A stretch of 64,000 nucleotides of DNA from NCBI RefSeq assembly GCF_928391935.1, contig NZ_CAKMTD010000006.1:62001-126000 (forward strand), written 5' to 3'. The translations under genes and the position numbers were made by a program. This stretch comes from Rothia nasimurium. Its GTDB lineage: Bacteria > Actinomycetota > Actinomycetes > Actinomycetales > Micrococcaceae. Shown piece after piece: positions 60,042-64,000 of the stretch. The first letter of the stretch is position 1; each line of letters starts with the position of its first letter. The notes under the pieces are model-generated. The model saw only the letters and a list, made by a program, of their open reading frames with translations, did no database searches and was not told where the DNA came from.

Positions 60042-61586
60042 TTACTCGGGCAGGTCGAGCATGTGCTCAACGTCCATGGGGACACGGCCTGCGAAGAAGT
60101 CGGGGCGCTTGAATCGCTGGTAGAGCATGACGGCGACGCCGAGGGCCAGCAGGACGAGGGAGAGGATGAAGACCAGGCCGATTCCGCCGATTTCTGAGCC
60201 GGAGCCGTAGGCCGGGTCCATGGAGTCGAAGAAGGTCTGGGCGAAGAAGACCACCAGGATCAGGCCGCCAATGAGGGGCAGGAGGAACTGGTTGATGAGG
60301 TTACGGGCGCCGCTGGTGAGGGAGGTCTTGCGGAAGTACCAGACGCAGGCGAAGGCGGTAACACCGTAGTAGAGGCAGACCATGAGGCTCAGCGCTGCAA
60401 TGGTGTCCCAGAGAACCGAGGTGGAGATGAAGCGCATGGCCACATAGAAGACGGTGGCGATCAGGCAGGAGGCGATGGTGGCGTAGGAGGGGGCCTGGTA
60501 CTTGGGTGAGAGGCGGGCGAACTTGGGGCCGAGGGCCTTGTAGTAGCCCATGGCCAGGAGGGTGCGGGCCGGGGAGACGGCTGTGGACTGCAGGGATGCG
60601 AGCGCGGCGACCATGACGGCGATGGACATGAGAATGCCCAGGGAGCCGAGGACGGGGCCGGAGAGGGCTGCGAAGATGTTTTCCTGGTTGTCGGGGTTGC
60701 CCAGGCCTAGGCCGTCCTCGCTGGTGCCTGCGAAGGAGAGGGTGCCGACGGAGAGGAAGAGGTAGAGGACGACGATGGTCAGGATCGTGCCGACGGCGGC
60801 GGTGCCGCTGGTGGTGTGCTTACCCTCGGTTTCTTCGTTCATGGTGAGCACGGCGTCCCAGCCCCAGTAGAGGAAGAAGACCAGGGACATGGAGGCTGCC
60901 AGGGTGGAGAAGGAGTCGATGCCGAAGGGGTTGAACCATTCGAGGCTGAAGGTCAGGTTGGCAAAGCCGGTGCCGGTGGCGGCCTTGTAGAGGGCGACGG
61001 CGGAGAAGAGGGCTAGGACGATGAGCTGGAAGATGATGAGGACGGTCTGGAGTTTTTGGGTGGCGTCTAGGCCGCGGTAGGTGATGTAGCAGCCGAAGGC
61101 CATGAAGGCGATGAAGGTGCCGATGTTGATGAGGTTGTTGGAGGCCAGGTCGGCGATGTCGGGGTTGTTCAGCGCCTGGGAGAGGAAGAGGTAGAAGAAG
61201 TCGACGGCGATTCCGGCCAGGTTGGAGAGCACCAGGATGGTGGCAACCAGCAGGGCCCAGCCGCCCATCCAGCCGACGTAGGGGCCGAAGGCTTTGGTGG
61301 TCCAGGTGAAGGTGGTGCCGGCGTCGGGCATGGCGGCGTTGAGTTCGCGGTAGCCGATGGCGACGAGGAGCATGGGGATGAAGCCGATGAGGAACATGGC
61401 GGGCATGTAGATGCCAGCTTCGGCGGCGACGGGGCCGAGGGCGCCCGAGAGGGAGTAGGCGGGGGCGACGACGGAGATGCCGATGATGATGGAGGAGAAG
61501 AGGGTGACGTTGCCGGAGGAGAGGCCTTTTTTGTTGGCTGCGCTGACGTTGACGGCACCGTGGGGGTTGGAGGATGTTTGACTCAC
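60042..61586 (-). CDS. APC-family amino-acid/polyamine permease
   Basis: 514 residues with 12 membrane helices. GNVTLFSSIIIGISVVAPAYSLSGALGPV is a typical start, and GWDAVLTMNEETEGK lies after helix 6. I choose GTG 61586, with GAAGGAG seven bases upstream; the ATG 61616 has no ribosome site. The GABA/putrescine permease role is inferred from the gabD and amine-oxidase neighbours. A 21-base palindrome upstream is a likely TetR-type operator. Confidence 0.87.
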   Translation of the reverse strand: MSQTSSNPHGAVNVSAANKKGLSSGNVTLFSSIIIGISVVAPAYSLSGALGPVAAEAGIYMPAMFLIGFIPMLLVAIGYRELNAAMPDAGTTFTWTTKAFGPYVGWMGGWALLVATILVLSNLAGIAVDFFYLFLSQALNNPDIADLASNNLINIGTFIAFMAFGCYITYRGLDATQKLQTVLIIFQLIVLALFSAVALYKAATGTGFANLTFSLEWFNPFGIDSFSTLAASMSLVFFLYWGWDAVLTMNEETEGKHTTSGTAAVGTILTIVVLYLFLSVGTLSFAGTSEDGLGLGNPDNQENIFAALSGPVLGSLGILMSIAVMVAALASLQSTAVSPARTLLAMGYYKALGPKFARLSPKYQAPSYATIASCLIATVFYVAMRFISTSVLWDTIAALSLMVCLYYGVTAFACVWYFRKTSLTSGARNLINQFLLPLIGGLILVVFFAQTFFDSMDPAYGSGSEIGGIGLVFILSLVLLALGVAVMLYQRFKRPDFFAGRVPMDVEHMLDLPE

Positions 61587-61638
61587 CTGTGAGCTCCTTC
61601 TATTCATCACCTTCATGGAGTGGTGGGGACCAAAGAGT

Positions 61639-61659
61639 TAAACGAATGTCGTTCGTTTA
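61639..61659 (-). promoter_or_regulatory. TetR-type operator upstream of the permease
   Basis: TAAACGAA (61639-61646), 5 bases, TTCGTTTA (61652-61659): perfect 8-base inverted repeat, 53 bases upstream of the GTG start. The regulator is not in the window. Confidence 0.75.
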
Positions 61660-61782
61660 GTTAGATACACTACAACCTTAAGGGAAGTTTGTGAAGTGCG
61701 TAACGAAATTTTTACACCGGGTACAGATAAGCAGGTAGCACAAACCCAGCCCCACAACAGGGCTGCCCGGCACCCAAGAACA

Positions 61783-61808
61783 GAGGGGCCGGTGACAACC
61801 GGCCCCTC
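61783..61808. terminator. terminator after the universal stress protein gene
   Basis: GAGGGGCCGG (61783-61792) pairs perfectly with CCGGCCCCTC (61799-61808), loop TGACAA. Lies downstream of the minus-strand stress-protein gene and upstream of the permease promoter. Confidence 0.88.
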
Positions 61809-61835
61809 ACAGAAAACTGCAGACGCTAGATAAGC

Positions 61836-62735
61836 TTAGTTTTTCCCTACCACCGGGATCGAGCCGGTCCAGGGCTCCTGGGCCGAACCGCGTCGTCCTG
61901 GTGAATAATCACGGGGAACAACCACCAGGGGAACCGGCAGGCGGGTCAGGATCTTGGCGGTATTGGAGCTCAAAAACAGCTCCCCGCGCTGGGCCAGCTT
62001 AGACGACCCGGCCATGAGCACAGACCCGGCAGACCAGGCCACTGACTCCACGGCGTCCGGGACCGTCGCCCCCACACCCACAGCAACACTAACCCGGGAG
62101 GAATCCGCCGGGGCCACCGAGGACTGCTCCAGCAGCTCACGCACAGCTGCCTCAGCCTCAGCATGGGCCCCGGCCCCATCCTCACCCTCAACCAGGGAGA
62201 CCAGACGCACCGGCAGACCAGTGCGGTTGGCGGTTGCCACGGCCTCCTCGACCAGGGAAATCGAATCAATCTCAGCAGACACGGCGCAGTCAATCTGCCC
62301 GATGCTGGTCTGCTCTGAGTAATCATGGGGGGCCAGAATCACCGGGATCCGGGAGCGGTGCAGCAGGGCATTATCTACCGAACCCAGGGAGTGGAAGAGC
62401 CACCCGCCGGTCTTGGCGCCACCGACCACAATTGCCCCGGCCCCAATGGCCTCAGCGAACTCCATGAGCCCGGCTGCGGTTGATTCTGCCTGACGCAGGT
62501 GGAACCGGGCCTTGAGGCTGGTGGGCACCCACTGCTGGGCCTCCTCCAGCCAGCCGATCGCCTGCTCCTGCAGCATGGCCCCGAAGTTGGAGCGGGGGGC
62601 GGCCAGGCGCGGGTTCTGGTGCTTGAGCACATAGACCACATCCAGTTCAGCCCCCAGGGAGGAGGCCAGGGCAACAGCCAGGTTGATGGCGTCGCGTCCA
62701 CGGGAGGAGGGGGAGTAACCGACAACGTAGCGCAT
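61836..62735 (-). CDS. universal stress protein, tandem UspA domains
   Basis: 299 residues from ATG 62735 (GAAAGAAGACCT upstream). Two UspA-like domains (about 1-140 and 155-290); the first has YVVGYSPSSRGRDAINLAVALASSLGAEL and the GAIVVGGAKTGG ATP-binding Gly-rich motif, the second the degenerate form VLMAGSSKLAQRGELFLSSNT. Function in stress adaptation is inferred from the family. Probably in the same transcript as the amine oxidase upstream, although a strong hairpin lies between them. Confidence 0.85.
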   Translation of the reverse strand: MRYVVGYSPSSRGRDAINLAVALASSLGAELDVVYVLKHQNPRLAAPRSNFGAMLQEQAIGWLEEAQQWVPTSLKARFHLRQAESTAAGLMEFAEAIGAGAIVVGGAKTGGWLFHSLGSVDNALLHRSRIPVILAPHDYSEQTSIGQIDCAVSAEIDSISLVEEAVATANRTGLPVRLVSLVEGEDGAGAHAEAEAAVRELLEQSSVAPADSSRVSVAVGVGATVPDAVESVAWSAGSVLMAGSSKLAQRGELFLSSNTAKILTRLPVPLVVVPRDYSPGRRGSAQEPWTGSIPVVGKN

Positions 62736-62755
62736 AGGTCTTCTTTCTTGTGTGA

Positions 62756-62796
62756 GGCCCGGCAGGTGCCGTGGTGATTCCTGCACCTGCCGGGCC
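62756..62796. terminator. terminator between amine oxidase and universal stress protein genes
   Basis: GGCCCGGCAGGTGC (62756-62769) and GCACCTGCCGGGCC (62783-62796) form a perfect 14-base stem. It lies 20 bases after the amine-oxidase stop, close to the stress-protein start. Confidence 0.9.
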
Positions 62797-62815
62797 AGGC
62801 CGGGGTAGAGGGTTC

Positions 62816-64000
62816 TTAGCCCTTGAGCTTTTCGCTAATCATAGCGGCAGTTTTTTCGCCCATGCGCACCGCGCCATCGACGTGCTGGTAGCCCTCGGCA
62901 GCCAGATCGGAGCAGGACCAGTGGATGGGGCCGACGGGCTCTGACTGGTAGGCGCCGTAGCGGGAGAGGCCACCCAAGTCGAAGCTGGAGGCGTAGGCGC
63001 CGCGGGTCCATTCTTCAGCACCCCAGTCGGATTCGTAGTAGCGGATGGGGTTCAGGGTTTCTTCACCCAGCATTTCGGCCATGGATTCAAGAATGGTGCG
63101 CTTGCGCTCCTCAGCCGAGAGGGTGAACATGCGGTCGGCCTTTTCGTCGGAGACGAAGCCAACCAGGGTACCGCGCTCTTCTTCCTGGCCGGTGGCCGGG
63201 TCGTAGTTGGTGTTGTCGTAGATTTCCTGCACCAGGTTGTCACAGGCAAAGGAGGTGCCTGAGAGGCCCTTTTCGCGCCAGAAGGGGCGGTCGTAGACGG
63301 CGTGAACCTTGATGACCAGACCCAGGGACTGGTGCATGTGCATCTGGTGCTGGCGGCGGCCCAGGGCAGGAACGTAGGAGACACGGTTGTAGAGGTTCGG
63401 CGGGACGGCCATGATGGCGTACTTGGCGCGAACCTTAACAGCCCCGTCGGGGTTGGCGACGCCGTCCTCGGTGAAGTCTTCAGCCTCGGCCAGGACGGGG
63501 TAGTCGCCCTCTTCCTGCCAGCGCAGCACGCGCACGGGGTGGCCCAGGATGATGTTTTCGTGGCCGACCTTTTCGGCCAGGGTGAGGGAGACTTTCTGCA
63601 TGCCGCCGAGGACGCGCTGGTCGAGGATGAAGTTTTCGTCGACCAGGTTGGAGAAGGAGCCTGCGGAGGCTGCCATGAGGATGGCCTGCAGGGCTGAGAA
63701 GGCGTGGGAGGGCTTGGTCAGCATGGCGCCGGCAATGAAGAGGGAGATGTTATTGAGGGCCTCTTGGTTGTCGGTCTTGGTTTTGAGCCATTCGCGGAAG
63801 CTGATGGAGTCGAGTTCCTTGGCGAGGGGGTGGGCCCAGGGGGCTTCGGGGCCGACTTCGGCGACGATTTCGTCCATCATGTCGATGAGGCGCAGCATTT
63901 CTGCCTTGGTGGCTTCGTCGACGGGGAAGATGTCGCCGGAGTAGCGTTTGACCTGGCCGTCGAGGGTTTTGTAGATGGAGTCGCCTTCGCGGTAGCGGGA
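62816..64000 (-). CDS. flavin amine oxidase, putrescine-oxidase-like, C-terminal part (cut by window end)
   Basis: At least 394 residues of a flavin monoamine oxidase, running off the end; the frame stays open to base 64000, so the ATG at 63898 is internal. RAKYAIMAVPPNLYNRVSYVPAL and, near the end, GPIHWSCSDLAAEGYQHVDGAVRMGEKTA (FAD-binding C-terminal motif) are typical for actinobacterial putrescine oxidase/MAO. Putrescine gives 4-aminobutanal, then GABA and succinate semialdehyde, which the gabD-type neighbours can use. The N-terminal FAD loop is outside the window. Confidence 0.87.
   Translation of the reverse strand, partial: SRYREGDSIYKTLDGQVKRYSGDIFPVDEATKAEMLRLIDMMDEIVAEVGPEAPWAHPLAKELDSISFREWLKTKTDNQEALNNISLFIAGAMLTKPSHAFSALQAILMAASAGSFSNLVDENFILDQRVLGGMQKVSLTLAEKVGHENIILGHPVRVLRWQEEGDYPVLAEAEDFTEDGVANPDGAVKVRAKYAIMAVPPNLYNRVSYVPALGRRQHQMHMHQSLGLVIKVHAVYDRPFWREKGLSGTSFACDNLVQEIYDNTNYDPATGQEEERGTLVGFVSDEKADRMFTLSAEERKRTILESMAEMLGEETLNPIRYYESDWGAEEWTRGAYASSFDLGGLSRYGAYQSEPVGPIHWSCSDLAAEGYQHVDGAVRMGEKTAAMISEKLKG

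Noticed and set aside
1..64000. tRNA, rRNA, insertion sequence or prophage genes
   Set aside because: None was recognised on reading both strands; absence of short RNAs cannot be proved without a covariance-model search.

Overview
This window looks like a high-GC Gram-positive chromosome of the Micrococcaceae type. A Rothia-like organism is my best guess, from memory of gene content only (paa and hpa clusters, PdxS/PdxT with a MocR regulator, actinobacterial LexA-type box, Hsp90-like/TPR pair); no database was used. Coding density is high and most starts have an AAGGAG-type ribosome site, but several genes seem to be leaderless. No rRNA, tRNA, insertion sequence, prophage or CRISPR array was recognised. 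One perfect and two near-perfect ParB parS sites inside genes suggest the window lies near the replication origin.

Layout. 1-7105 holds branched-chain amino-acid (valine/isoleucine) catabolism: mmsB (cut by the window edge), an HSD10-like dehydrogenase, an acyl-CoA dehydrogenase, a divergent acyl-CoA ligase, a 3-hydroxyisobutyryl-CoA hydrolase and mmsA. 7329-12182 is a paaABCDE plus enoyl-CoA hydratase/isomerase operon for phenylacetyl-CoA epoxidation. 12322-21195 is a homoprotocatechuate meta-cleavage operon (hpaI, hpaH, hpaD, hpaE, a GntR regulator and an unusual FAH-RraA fusion), divergent from a flavin aromatic hydroxylase. Together with an alpha-keto acid decarboxylase at 51810, these regions point to growth on aromatic amino-acid breakdown products.

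21275-24460 contains two small membrane proteins separated by a Schlafen/AlbA-type ATPase gene that lies between two ~169-bp direct repeats; this looks like a duplicative insertion at the 3' end of the upstream gene. 24539-30258 has a PdxR-like MocR regulator, a Tat-exported family-16 glycosidase, and pdxS/pdxT with a recognisable PdxR operator. Dense short repeats lie before pdxS and between pdxS and pdxT.

30341-37999 is cell-envelope territory: a TPM-domain protein, a lipoprotein, a secreted LGFP-repeat/L,D-transpeptidase-like protein, and a TetR regulator with a twin operator driving a 974-residue YhgE/Pip-type membrane protein built on heptad repeats. 38197-42341 is a three-gene module (YbjN, Hsp90-like ATPase, TPR-like protein). 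42512-43173 is an AT-rich island that may be a toxin tail plus immunity gene.

43235-51654 includes MATE, two GNATs, an S4 RNA-binding protein, SOS-controlled umuDC, a sucrase/ferredoxin-like protein, a VIT transporter, a hydrolase and an orphan ribbon-helix-helix antitoxin. 51810-56694 has the keto acid decarboxylase, an AAA/DUF4143 ATPase behind a 23-bp tandem repeat, and a HipBA toxin-antitoxin pair. 56896-64000 is a putrescine/GABA-type catabolic cluster: two aldehyde dehydrogenases, an APC permease with a TetR-like operator, a universal stress protein, and a putrescine-oxidase-like amine oxidase cut by the window end. Six copies of a ~65-bp nested palindrome are scattered between genes from 4357 to 49505.
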